Positions 20,611-31,729 of a stretch of DNA of 64,000 bases are shown piece by piece. The notes below the pieces were generated by a model. It saw only the letters and a list, made by a program, of their open reading frames with translations. It made no database searches and was not told where the DNA came from. Each line of letters opens with the position of its first letter. Position 1 is the stretch's first letter. The stretch covers positions 310,001 through 374,000 of the forward strand of contig JAPFFF010000062.1 in the NCBI GenBank assembly GCA_039105265.1, written 5' to 3'. The position numbers and the translations under genes were made by a program. Source of the DNA: Tritrichomonas musculus. Its lineage: Eukaryota > Parabasalia > Tritrichomonadida > Tritrichomonadidae.

Positions 20611-21852
20611 CTAGAAAAACGATGGACCATCGCAAAACAAATTAATATGATCATCATTTTCGCCAATAGGAATATCCCAGCCAAAATTCCAACTGAAGTC
20701 GTTCATCAAACTCTCACCGCTTGATTTCAATTTCTGATTATTTTTATTCATGGATGAATTATGAATAATATTATTAACAAAATAATCATTTTTTTGTCTT
20801 TCAATGCATGTTTCTTGATTCAAAACTGTTCCTTTGGATGGCAATAAGGCAGAATGATTATCCGCAATTTCTCCTTCATTAATAGATGTAAAATTGCCCA
20901 AAAATCTCCTTGAATTGAAAGACGACAACGAATTCAAATTTGTTGAATTATCAGTTTGGAAAATAAATGATTGATTGTTTGGAAAAATTGGCAAATTTTC
21001 AACTTTTTGTGGTGCCGAAAACTTTTCTTGACTGTTATTTTGGCCCAATTGAAAAGAATTGCTCAATTTTGGTTCTGGCGAGTTGTTTAAAGAGCCGTTA
21101 TCTGAGGAAATAAATAGAGAAGGAGCAGGGATTCTTTTATTGGAAGAAATTGGAGCTTTTGAAGTTATATCCTGGCTCATTTTTTGCTCATAAAAAATAA
21201 ACTTATCTTCATCAATTTCTTCAGAGTCATCGTCATAATTGTAAATATGTTTTTTGTCTCTTTTTCGAATTGTCATCATTGTTCTATGACTCGGTGCCTC
21301 TGAATCTTTTATATTTTTCTTTTTTAAATTTCTTTTTTTAGTATTATTTTTATTTTTGGATATTATTATATTATTTTCTTTTATTGTATTTAACGTGTTG
21401 CGATCAAACGGGGATGCATTTCCTGAACTATTGTTGTTGGAAATATTATCTGAACTTATTTTATTGATGATGGTATTTTCATCTGCACTTTGAATATTTT
21501 TACCTTTCATCTTCATATCTTTTCGATTTAGAATAGCCCACCTGCATTTAATGCTGATGTCTGTTCTGTTTGCAAAGAATTTGGATATTTTGACCCATTT
21601 TGGTCCAATTTCGAGATACTTTTGTCTCAGAAGATCATCCTCTTCTTGGCTATAAGGACCATTATTTATCGTTGGAGATAGGTACGATGTGTACCTGTCT
21701 TTGCATTGACGTGCATTTCTTTTCTCCATATATGATGCAATCGTTCCCCAAGCATTCTTTCCGTATTGTGCAACAAGATTTATAAGGTGATAATCTTCAT
21801 CTGGAGTGAAGCCGGATCTTGGATGCGACCTGCCATGCCTTTGCGATTTCAT
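20611..21852 (-). CDS. Two-repeat Myb DNA-binding protein
   Basis: The 413-residue protein begins with two Myb/SANT repeats. Repeat one covers about 13-59 (SGFTPDEDYHLINLVAQYG, AWGTIASYM, QCKDRYTSYL), with the first tryptophan replaced by Phe15 and the third by Tyr54. Repeat two covers about 64-111 (GPYSQEEDDLLRQKYLEIG, KWVKISKFF, IKCRWAILN), with W86 and W105 kept and Tyr67 at the first position. The rest is a long Ser/Asn-rich, probably disordered tail with a basic stretch near 165-205 (KNNTKKRNLKKKN) that could act as nuclear localisation signal. It should be a nuclear sequence-specific transcription factor. R2R3-type Myb proteins are abundant in trichomonads, where some bind promoters of host-interaction genes. 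Start is the first ATG. Confidence 0.92.
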   Translation of the reverse strand: MKSQRHGRSHPRSGFTPDEDYHLINLVAQYGKNAWGTIASYMEKRNARQCKDRYTSYLSPTINNGPYSQEEDDLLRQKYLEIGPKWVKISKFFANRTDISIKCRWAILNRKDMKMKGKNIQSADENTIINKISSDNISNNNSSGNASPFDRNTLNTIKENNIIISKNKNNTKKRNLKKKNIKDSEAPSHRTMMTIRKRDKKHIYNYDDDSEEIDEDKFIFYEQKMSQDITSKAPISSNKRIPAPSLFISSDNGSLNNSPEPKLSNSFQLGQNNSQEKFSAPQKVENLPIFPNNQSFIFQTDNSTNLNSLSSFNSRRFLGNFTSINEGEIADNHSALLPSKGTVLNQETCIERQKNDYFVNNIIHNSSMNKNNQKLKSSGESLMNDFSWNFGWDIPIGENDDHINLFCDGPSFF

Positions 21853-22393
21853 TCAGAAATATTGTTTAGATCCACTTTTTGATATAATTTTTTTTGGACT
21901 TTTTCTCTCAATTTTTTAAACTTTTGAGTCCGAAGTTGCGAATATTTTGAATGGGCAAGAGATGGATTATTCTTTTCAATTCTATTCAAAAAATTAATAT
22001 AAACAAATTTTCAATTGTTTGCAGATAAATGTTTTTTTTTTTCCAACTGATATAAAAAAAAATTATATTATTCTCTATTTATGGGAATATGGATATTTAA
22101 ATTGCTTTTAAAAGCAATATAATGATGAACTTTTTAAAAGCACTTTTCATTATATCCGTTATTTGAGTTAAAACTAAATTTTCAATCATTTTATTAATTT
22201 AAATAATTCCATTCCTTAGATCTTTTATTTTCATATTCTAGTAAAGTTTATACTATTTTGAAAAAGTTCTATGGTACATACAATTTATTGGCCATCAATT
22301 GGCCCAAAATATTTTATATTAAACTTATACAAAATTGAATAATTAGGTAATCAAAATTTTAAATTAACAAATTTGAATAATAAGAGAAAAAAT

Positions 22394-22443
<50 letters not shown>

Positions 22444-24885
22444 GATTGAAATTATTGTGCATAAATGTATAAAATAAAGAACAGGAGTTTTTCGATTTGA
22501 AAAAGTTTTCCTTTTGATAAACAATCTTTATGAATACGTTTAAATTTGAATTAGATAATGAATTTCACCTCACACTCATTGAAAATCAATTTAAAAATTG
22601 TTATTTCATTTTACACTAGCCTAAAATAATTGTTTGATGAAGTATTTCAATGATTGTCTGCTGATAATTTTGTTGTGCAAATTATTTTTTTTTTAATTTT
22701 GCAAATTTGAAATCAGATGATTCAAATGCTATAAAAATATCACTAAATTGGTATTCAATTTAGAAAAATAAAAAATATCTCTTAAATTATTACTGATTTT
22801 GAAATATAATAAAAGTTATTTTTCAAAAAATTAATAAAAAATGATTTTTTTTTATTGAATCTGACTTAACAAAATTGTTTTCTTTTGATTAACTAATGCT
22901 TTATTGCAAAAAATAATTTTAAATTATTTAATATTTAGTAATTAGCAAGATAAAGCTCTTTTATTTGGTTAGAAACTTTTTGTTAGGCTTTCAGTAAACT
23001 ACACTAAAATAAAGTTTTTTCGTCAAAAATTTGTCTGAACCTATATTTTAAAAAAGAATTAGATTATAAAAATAATTAAATTGAACCCTGTTCATTGAAT
23101 TTTCAACCATTTGAATTGAGCTTTTCAATTATATTGAAAATTGAAAAAAATACGATACATTATATTCGTTATTTCAATTTTCTTTTAAAAATTGTATTAT
23201 ATTCGTTATTAGATTTTTATATAAAATTGCGGTTTACCTCAATTTTGAATTCTCCCTTGAAAATCAAATTCAGTTTTTTCTGATAAAAGTACCGATTTCG
23301 AGATCAATAAATAAAATCATTAAAATCGATATGCGCCATTATATTATATATCATCAAACATGATTAGTTTACTGATTTATTTTGAGTCCTAGAAAGACTA
23401 GTTAGATTATTTTTTACATATAGTTTATTTTTTTAAACTTTTGTTTTTGGTTTGAAATATGATAATAATATTGAAATTGCTAATTTTTAAATGTTTTTGG
23501 GTGTCTAGCATGAATTTTTTAGTTTTCTACTTATCTTATTTGATATCTTTTACCAGATAATCAAGTTCATTAAAATAGTAAAAGAAAAAAGATCTTTCTG
23601 ATATTTGTTAAATTTATGTATACATAAATTAGCACTAATAACTGAAATTTTAGATAAGTTTTTGACATTTGAAAATTATAGTTTTCTAATCGAAAATACA
23701 AATATGATTATATTTATTATCATTCATAATGGTTTATACAATACGTAACATTTGATTTGAAAGTTTTTGAATATAGATAACTAATCAATAATTTGGAATA
23801 ATTGAAAAATATTCATAATTAAATATTGATAATTAGTTAATAACTTTGGTAAATATTATATTTAATAAATTAAAATCATATAGATGATTTAAATGTTGAG
23901 ATAAATAAAAAACAAAGATTAACATATTAAATAGTTTACACATAATGTTTTCTGAGTATAAAAACCCTATTCGTTATATCAAGATTTTAAAGTAACCATT
24001 TTTCTATTAAAAATGTAAAGAGAGAGTTTAATCTATTTTTTAAAGATCTTCAATCAGAAATGAAATTTACTTTAAGAAAATGGAATAAATTATCTTCATA
24101 AGATTTTATTTCAATCTTATTTTGCCAATTAAAAAAAAACTAGACGATGCAGTCACGTTAAGATAAAACTAATATTGTGAAATAATAAAAAAAAATAATA
24201 AAGTGATTTAGCTGCCATGATGTTGATTATTTAACGTGAATGCCAAATTTTTGCTGTCACCAAATTGTTTTATTAAAAAAATAAATGAATCTAAATCAAA
24301 ATAATAATACAGCTAAACGATTCATAATGATAATAAAGCAACTTATAAAATAATTTAGCTGTCACGAAGTTGTATCTAAATGTAAAATAAATAATAAAGT
24401 CAATATTGATAGAAAATATATTACTAATTATGGAAACATTTTCTAAATATTTTAAATATTTATTTGTTTATTTAAATATAAGACACAATTACAAAATATT
24501 ATTAGATATTTAGATAAAAAAAAATTGAATGGATTAAAAACACGTTGATTTAAATCAATTCAAATTTATAACAAAATAATTGAATGTAATGCACAAAAAG
24601 TTATAAGGACAGTTAATTTTTAAATAAGTATAACTTTATATTTTTATTAGGTAGAATATTATTTTATATTATTAATATATTAAGATACTATTATAAATTA
24701 AAATAAAATAATAAAATGGCATTAACTATTAGATGATGAGAAAATTATTTTTAGATCTCCAAATTAATTTCATATTTTTTTTTATTTTTAATTTTGATAT
24801 TTCATATTGGACATATATATACTTAAAAAAACATATTTTTAAATTGTAAAAGTAAGTGTATTACAGTAATTCAAAAATTTTTACA
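21853..24885. other. Long intergenic region with a 43-T tract
   Basis: About 3 kb of AT-rich sequence without a supported gene. It includes the T43 run at 22397-22439. A short imperfect direct similarity (AATAAAG..TTAGCTG.CA) occurs near 24200 and 24345. A 62-codon frame at 23095-23283 is not supported. Confidence 0.5.
22397..22439. repeat. Poly(dT) tract of 43 bases
   Basis: Uninterrupted T run upstream of the Myb gene; no accompanying element is visible. Confidence 0.9.
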
Positions 24886-24893
24886 ATAATTAA

Positions 24894-26190
24894 AGAGGTA
24901 TTCATGTAGAGAAATTGACGAAATATTGTAATATTGATCATATTTTCTTTATTTTTATTTTGAAACTAAGAAAGAACTTTAATGGATAAGAATTTTATAC
25001 TCCTATTTTTGAGATATTTCTATTTTTATTTTTCTGAATAAGAATCGTTTTATAATTGAGAGGCTATATAATTTTTTTTATATAAAAATTGATGAAATAT
25101 AAATATATATATAATTTTGTTTTATTAATTATTATAGTATATATATATTGATAACTTATTAATACTTATATGTTTAAAAAATATTTATTTTCTAGAGATA
25201 CACTCGTTTATATTTTTTTTATTTTTTATAAATTTTTAACTTTTTCAGTTATTATATTTTTTATATTGAAATAATAAACATTTTTTATCCTAGTAGTATT
25301 TTTATTAAAACATTATTTTATTTTATATATATAATATATATTATATTTTATATACTATTAAAATTTTATATTTAAGTTTTACATAATATATTAAATAGAT
25401 AAATTAACAAAAAAAAATGAAAAATTCAATTAAACGATGATTTTTAATTGAATTTCTAAAATAATATGTTGCTTTGTATTGTGATTATTTTTTGGTTTTC
25501 AATATATTAAATATTAAAGTTATTTTTATAATATAGTAATTAATAATTTTACTTTATTAAAAATATTTTTAATAATATTTTTAAGAAGATGAGGAAATTT
25601 ATATTTTTCAATAATCACTTCACTATTAACTTCACTTCACCGAAAATAATCATCTCACGTCACTAAAAAATAATAACGTACCAAAATACGATGAAAAATA
25701 ATTCAAAATAATGCAAAATATAAAATTACATTTTTCTTTAAAATGAGAGTATAGAGTAACTTATTTACATAATAAAATTTATTTAATTATTTATTATTAT
25801 TATATTGTACAATTAGTATATAATTATTTCGTAAATCAATTGAGAAATAAGTCATTTTCTTAATTTTTTAATGTAAATTTGCATTTAAATTTATATATGG
25901 CTAATAAATTGGATATATAACAGATAATATATTTTATAAATCAAATATAAAATATTATTATTGATTTAAAATTCATAAATATTTTATTAGACTCGAGATA
26001 TAGATGAAACATTATTTTTTAAATTGTTTTTAAATTCTCAACATCCATTAAAACCAATTATGGCAAATGTCAGTATTGGATATATAGAAGTAAATAATCT
26101 TAATATTTTTTCATAAGATAAAATATTCATTCAATTAAAGTAAAAATAAAAAAATCAAATAACGAGTTTTCACTTCACATGAATACCTCT
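24894..26190. mobile_element. Non-autonomous hAT-like element, 1297 bp
   Basis: The left end AGAGGTATTCATGT is the exact inverse of the right end ACATGAATACCTCT. An exact 8-bp direct duplication, ATAATTAA, flanks it at 24886-24893 and 26191-26198. The interior is AT-rich and non-coding, with several CACTTCAC-like motifs near 25615-25675 and 26171 that resemble subterminal transposase sites. The 8-bp TSD and short TIR fit the hAT superfamily. The flanking duplication is AT-only, so it is somewhat weaker evidence than that of the element at 14.6 kb. Confidence 0.75.
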
Positions 26191-26342
26191 ATAATTAATA
26201 AATATAAAGATAATAATTTCAATTTCTAAAGTTTAGACTTTGAAACCATATTTAAATTTAGTCATCATTTTTTTGATAAAGTCGGTCAAAAAAATAGTAA
26301 ACAAAAGACGTTTAAAACCGTTTATTTTTTAAAAAAAAATAG

Positions 26343-27812
26343 ATGTCTTCTCGTTCTACAATTGCAAAAAAAATATGCATATTTTTTTGATTTCGATGTT
26401 TTACCAGAGGATTTACGAGATGAAGCAAAGAGATTAGTACAAATGTGGCAAATTGATGATATTAAAAAAAAATCAGATAGGATTCGAAAAGTCTTAAATT
26501 TGGATTTAGTAGGATAATTTAAAAGTTTATCCGATCAAAAGCAAAGTTCTTTTTTAAAATGCTCGAAAGCTTACTTTTCCCTAATAAAAAATTGCTTAAT
26601 TGAACCAAATTTAAAGCAAGGCAGACCGACAAAGCTCCTTTCAGAAGGTGAGCAAAAAGTTAGAAAATGGCTAGAGTAGCAAAGTAAAAATAATATTTTT
26701 CCAGCAAAGAAAGAATTTAAAGAAATTTGTGTGTCTTTTTTGGAAGAACAAAAATAAGACGGAAGTTGGTCCAAAAATTATTTTAATGTTTTAATTAATA
26801 GGATTGCCCAAAATTTCGAAACGCATATTGTTCAAGCCCTTGATAACAAAAAAGGAGATCTAAAGGAAGAAGATTTGATGAATTTTTTTCAAATTTTGAA
26901 AAATTTATTAATTGATCAAATTAATTCAAAACTAATAATTAACCTGGACGAAACTGGTTTCGGTGGTTCTAAAGCTGTTAAAAAAAGAAGAAAGAAAGTT
27001 CTTGTAAAAAAAGTTACACTGGAAAATGATTTTATCAAGCTAAAAAAAAAGTTAATTTAATTTCAGCATTAATTGCTGTAACGGCCTCTGGTGAAATGGT
27101 TACACCTTGTTGTATCGTCCAGCGGGGAACAGAAAATCCAGATGAAGCAAAATGTCTATTTTATAACAAAATGAAAGTGTTTACTACACCAAACGCTTTT
27201 ATTACGAGATCAGTTTTCGAAAAATATTTGAATGAATATGTTATCAAGCATATTAAAAAAGTTCGCACTGAAATTGGGGATTCAAGTGCACCAGCACTAA
27301 TTATTTATGATCGCCGTAAAGCACATCTTTCACAGGTTTTATTTACAAGCTGTGCATAAAAAAATATACATGAGGTAATTATTCCTCCTCATTCTTCTCA
27401 AATTGTCCAAAAATTGGACCACGGAATTTTAAGGTCAATGAAGAATGATTATGCTTCAATATCTAATTGGCCTGATGTTTCAAAAATTTCACAGAGATTA
27501 CAAAGAATATTTACTGTAATAGAAAGATCTCAAAATCATCAGCTAATTCTGTGAAGCTGAGCCAAAGTTAACATCTTGCCAATTATTAAAAATGGCGATG
27601 TTCATCAAGTTGAGCTATTTGAAAATGCAGTTTTGAGGAACGAATCAGTTTTAAACATATTATCCAACAAAGTGAATGAAAAAGAACGTGGAAAAAAGAA
27701 TGATAAAGCTGACTGGGGCTTAATGAATGAAGAACAAATAAACGGCGTAAACAAAGGATTGTCCCTTTTGGTGGAACGAAACTGTCTCAATAATGTGCTG
27801 AAAAAGCAATAA
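26343..27812 (+). pseudogene. Decayed pogo-like DDE_1 transposase
   Basis: Starting at ATG 26343, fragments in different frames give a recognisable transposase: FDVLPEDLRDEAKRLVQMW, then GRPTKLLSEGEQKVRKWLE, LIINLDETGFGGSKA (first acid), ALIAVTASGEMVTPCCIVQR, APALIIYDRRKAHLSQ (second acid), and IPPHSSQIVQKLDHGILRSM (third acid). At least three in-frame stops (near 26516, 26679, 26756) and frameshifts near 26390 and 27050 inactivate it. All three catalytic acids survive in separate frames. The stretch 27576-27812 reads as the C-terminal part. It is only distantly similar to the intact transposase at 9.4 kb; no TIRs could be matched around it. Confidence 0.85.
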
Positions 27813-27972
27813 ACATATATAAACAAAAAATAATCTTTTTTTTTTTTTAATTTTTGAAAAATTAAATTCGATACATATTATTTTTCTTTTTTTGAAACAA
27901 ATTTGAAAAATTTGTACTTATTTTTCCGACAATTTTTTTTAAATAAAATAAGAATACAAGCCAAAAAAAAAC

Positions 27973-28194
27973 TCATCTAAAGATTCGGACGCGAATTTTA
28001 AAATAGGTGTGTCTCTGGATTTCGTATTAAAAGATCTTCTTTCAGCATTCAAGTCATATTCATGCTTCACTTTTGTTATGCCGAAAGGTGATGTCGTAGT
28101 ATACACTGAACATATAGCTCTAGGACTTTACTTACTAAGGGTCAATAATATTTCTGTTGGCTCAATCAATGTGGTTGAAACAAAGCTCTTTTAA
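27973..28194 (+). pseudogene. Unidentified coding fragment
   Basis: An open frame of about 73 codons, without ATG at its beginning, gives a protein-like sequence (SLDFVLKDLLSAFKSYSCFT and VVYTEHIALGLYLLRVNNIS). Composition is like host proteins rather than random AT-rich translation. It is probably the remains of a gene; I do not recognise a family. Confidence 0.4.
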
Positions 28195-28579
28195 AAGCCT
28201 TCTCGTTCATTTGACCTGATTCTCTGAGAAATCAGCTAATTCAAAATATTTTGATTTCTAAATACTTCTAACACAAAAGTAAAAATAAGCAGATGAATAA
28301 ACAAATCATGTATATGATTAAGAATGGGGGAATGTAAATGTGCACAATCTAATATATACTACTACACAATATGTCAAAATAATTTATTTAACAATTTGAA
28401 TTGAATTGAATTGAAATTACTTTACCTTTTTGTTTGAACCTCTTCTATTTAAAAAATGAAGACTTGGAAAATATATTTTTTTTTTTTTTTAAGACCAAGA
28501 CCAAAATAAGCAGCACAATATGTTTTTTAAATGATATCATGAAATAAATACTACACAATGTAGTTTGTGTTATGTAAAT

Positions 28580-28916
28580 TCTGAATGGTTCATCTCCGAA
28601 ATAAAAATTAGACAATTATTATTCAAGGATAATTTTATCGTTAACTGTCAGGCTACTAAAGAAGACATTTCATTTGGCGAAAACTCCATCATTTATCAGA
28701 CTATTGATAGGGAATAAAATTGAGCCCATTATATAAAAGTCATTTGGTGAAATCATTGATACAATGAATAAAGATATTCACATGCTTGTACCAGATAAAT
28801 TCAATATTTTAATGAAAAATGGTCAGTGCTTTGCCCTTCATTGTACAAGTGTTTATGAAAAAATACAAATATATCTGGATACTAATTTAAAAACCATTTT
28901 GAAAGAACAAGAATAA
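28580..28916 (+). pseudogene. Unidentified decayed coding fragment
   Basis: One frame reads WFISEIKIRQLLFKDNFIVN to IIYQTIDRE and stops at 28713-28715. A second frame continues SFGEIIDTMNKDIHMLVPDK, FNILMKNGQCFALHCTSVYE and stops at 28914-28916. The pieces look like one protein broken by a stop and a frameshift. No family recognised; it may belong with the fragment just upstream. Confidence 0.45.
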
Positions 28917-29016
28917 GAAGAATTCAATAACCTGACATGTTATATAAAAATATTTATAGGATAATTAAGTCATTTAATATTATCCAAAAAGAGTTATAAG
29001 AAGAATGAAATTATGT

Positions 29017-30222
29017 TTATAAAAATAATTCATTTCCACCTTCTCTATTTTTAGGAGTTGGGATGAAGTACATTCCGAAAAATATTGCAATAAAATCGAA
29101 TATAGCACATAATACCACAGAACCAATATCATCAAATTTTTTCTGAATTGCTTGTTCAATGTAAGTATAAACTATAGTAAACACTTGATTTGTAATAAGA
29201 GTAATTGCTCCAGCTTCAATTCTTAATGATTCACCAAATAATTCACCTCCATAATACCAAGCTATTGGCCCCACACCTAATCCATAAAACAAATAAAACA
29301 AAAATGCTCCCAAAGTTCCCACCCAATTTGGTAGATTATCTGTAACTAACGTTAATGCGAATAAAAAGAGGCCAATTACGAGACCAAAAGAAGAAATGCA
29401 CCACATTATTTTCCTTGGTACTGAATAAGTAATAAATGAACCTATGAAATTTGACAAAAATCCCACAAAATCCATAAAAACATATTGCAAAGTCGTCTCC
29501 ATATCCAAACCAATTCCTGCAAGCATTAATGGAACTTTTCTGAGAACAATATTTATTCCACAAAATTGCTGAAAAACCATTAACATGACAGTGACAAATA
29601 AATTATGTAAATTGTGACGTTGAAAGATATAATCATGAGTAATACTTTTTGATGGGACCTTGAGTTCTGGTACTAAGAAAATCACACCAGCTAAAATCAA
29701 ATCTTGAATGGCAAAAATAATTGCAATCGTTTTATATCCCAAGAATGTAAATAAGAGATAAACTAGAGCCAGGGACAAAAACATAACAGTTTGAATAAAG
29801 TAGCCGTAAAATCCAACGTATTCATGAGTAACAAAACAAAATAAATATGATATCGCTACACTGTGAAAAATTGCAGTTGATATACCATTGCATATGCGGA
29901 GAGCAATGGCTAACCAAAAATGTTTTTCATCAAATTCTAAATATACCAGCCAGACTATCGCATTTAGTCCAAAACATATCGAGATAAATAAACGGATCTT
30001 CTTTATTTTATAATATATTAATATTGCAATAATTGAACCTACAGTACATGCTACAAAAAATATTTTTTCTGCTGCTTCTGTTTGAGAAACTGGAATTTTA
30101 AAATCTATTGATTTGGATTTGATATTTTCTAATGCTTGCAAATAAAAATCATGTAAAAATTGAAATTGAAACGGAAGGAAAAGAACTACAATGATATGTG
30201 TAAATTCTCTGTTACATATCAT
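29017..30222 (-). CDS. MFS sugar-transporter-like membrane protein
   Basis: The 401-residue protein is strongly hydrophobic with about ten to twelve membrane segments, typical for the major facilitator superfamily. Sugar-transporter signatures are visible: FQQFCGIN, equivalent to the QQxxGxN motif at the start of the second half, and YGLGVGPIAWYYGGELF, equivalent to the GPxxW motif near helix 10. Between the halves is a short loop with PELKVPSKS, close to the family's PESPR signature. The RxGRR loop motif after helix 2 is degenerate (YYKIKKIR). At 401 residues it is shorter than most sugar porters (450-550), mainly in the tails. It probably carries a hexose or similar solute across the plasma membrane; the substrate cannot be told from sequence. 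Start is the ATG at 30222 with an initiator-like motif just upstream. Confidence 0.88.
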   Translation of the reverse strand: MICNREFTHIIVVLFLPFQFQFLHDFYLQALENIKSKSIDFKIPVSQTEAAEKIFFVACTVGSIIAILIYYKIKKIRLFISICFGLNAIVWLVYLEFDEKHFWLAIALRICNGISTAIFHSVAISYLFCFVTHEYVGFYGYFIQTVMFLSLALVYLLFTFLGYKTIAIIFAIQDLILAGVIFLVPELKVPSKSITHDYIFQRHNLHNLFVTVMLMVFQQFCGINIVLRKVPLMLAGIGLDMETTLQYVFMDFVGFLSNFIGSFITYSVPRKIMWCISSFGLVIGLFLFALTLVTDNLPNWVGTLGAFLFYLFYGLGVGPIAWYYGGELFGESLRIEAGAITLITNQVFTIVYTYIEQAIQKKFDDIGSVVLCAIFDFIAIFFGMYFIPTPKNREGGNELFL

Positions 30223-30229
30223 CGATTAT

Positions 30230-30235
30230 TAATGA
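30230..30235 (-). promoter_or_regulatory. Initiator-like element of the MFS gene
   Basis: TCATTA on the minus strand, starting 13 nt before the ATG, fits the trichomonad TCA-Py-T/A initiator in sequence and spacing. Confidence 0.4.
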
Positions 30236-31289
30236 TTTTATAAATTCAATAGTAAATAAAAATTTATTTCAATTTTTGTTGGTAGAACATTGAATTTTTG
30301 TATTGGTATGGAAAATTGAATGCATAATTAAATAGTTTCTACTCACCAAATCAATTTTTTTTAAGCTATATTTTCAGTTTTTCTTTCAATATTAGAAAAA
30401 AAATCAAATAATATTCCAATTTAAAATTCTTATAAATATAACAATACTTTTAAATTAATTATAATGCTAAAATATTCAAGATTATTATAGATATTAGCAA
30501 ATTTTGCTTTAATACTTTTCAGAAAGAATATTTTTACCAACAATGCTTTTTTATAGCTTATATTATTTCTAATAAATCGTTTTATAAGTATATGCTAATC
30601 AAAAGATGAAATAAAAACGTTTATGCTTCATTTGATATAAACTCAAAAAGTTGTTATAACAAAAAAATTTTTTTAAACAAAATACTTGAAAATTAATATA
30701 TTATTTTTAAATTCAACATTTTTTCTTCTAACATCAAATGTAAAAATTGAATACTTTACATATGAAAACACTCACAAATTTTCTGATGATTTTATTTTTA
30801 CATTAAAATGTATGATTGTTCAGACAAAAATCATATATTTTCTTATAACTAATATAATATTTATATCCTTTCCTCCTTAATTTTTCAGCACATTTTCAAG
30901 ATCATTTCTTTTTTAAAAATATATGAAATTATTCATATTTTTTAGCATGATATAAAAATTGGCACTTCATTGCATCATGAATTTCCAATAAACTATTAAA
31001 TAACATATATTTTTAAGAACATTAATCAAATATTATCAAAGTTTTAAATTATTGTTTTAAGCATCATTAAATTCCCATATAATTCTAAGAAAGAAAATAG
31101 TAAATGGACGAAAATAAAAACAATAAAATAGAAATAACAATGATTTCTACATTTTTATAATTATCCCAAATTTGGGATAACTATTAAATCAAGAAAAATA
31201 CTAATAAAATGTTTGAATATGATTCATGATATGTTTTTAGAAGGACTTTTTATATTTTTGCTTTTATGCAATTTTGCGGAAATTTCCTC
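30236..31289. other. Intergenic region
   Basis: AT-rich sequence between the MFS gene and the large Mutator-like element; no gene supported. Confidence 0.5.
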
Positions 31290-31298
31290 AAATTTGGT

Positions 31299-31484
31299 GG
31301 GACAATATCAAAATTTCCACTTTTTCTCTGGCCAGTATCAAAATTTTCAATTAAAAAAAAATAAGTATCATTTTTTAATAGAAAAAAAAATTCTAGTATC
31401 ATATTTTAATAGAAAAACATTTCATGAGTATCACTTTTTTTTATCAATTTTTTTATCTTTTGCAACAAGTGCACAGGAAAAATC
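31299..31484 (+). repeat. Outermost part of left MULE TIR
   Basis: This is the inverse of 53587-53772 with only two base differences, both in the first ten positions. The repeat is broken at 31484/31485 by the nested hAT element and resumes at 37916. Confidence 0.92.
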
Positions 31485-31729
31485 TAAAGGTCTCTTCCCG
31501 AGCTAAAAATCCTATTTTGGGACGGGAAGTATTCAAATTTCGGGAATTGAACTTTTTGATAAGAAGTCAATTTTAATATGAAAAATTAAAGGTCTCTTCC
31601 AGAGCTAAAATCCAAAAAAAAATATATATTTTAATAAAAAGCTATTTGTTTAATATTGTAACATATATGCAATATAAATCAATTTATAAAAGAGAAAATT
31701 AAAATTAAAAAAAATAAAAATAAATGGTA

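Noticed and set aside
31213-31506. 97-codon frame at the left MULE border, and its mirror at 53457-53774
   Set aside because: Both lie within the terminal repeat, cross the element border or the hAT insertion point, and are Phe/Ser/Lys-rich low complexity.
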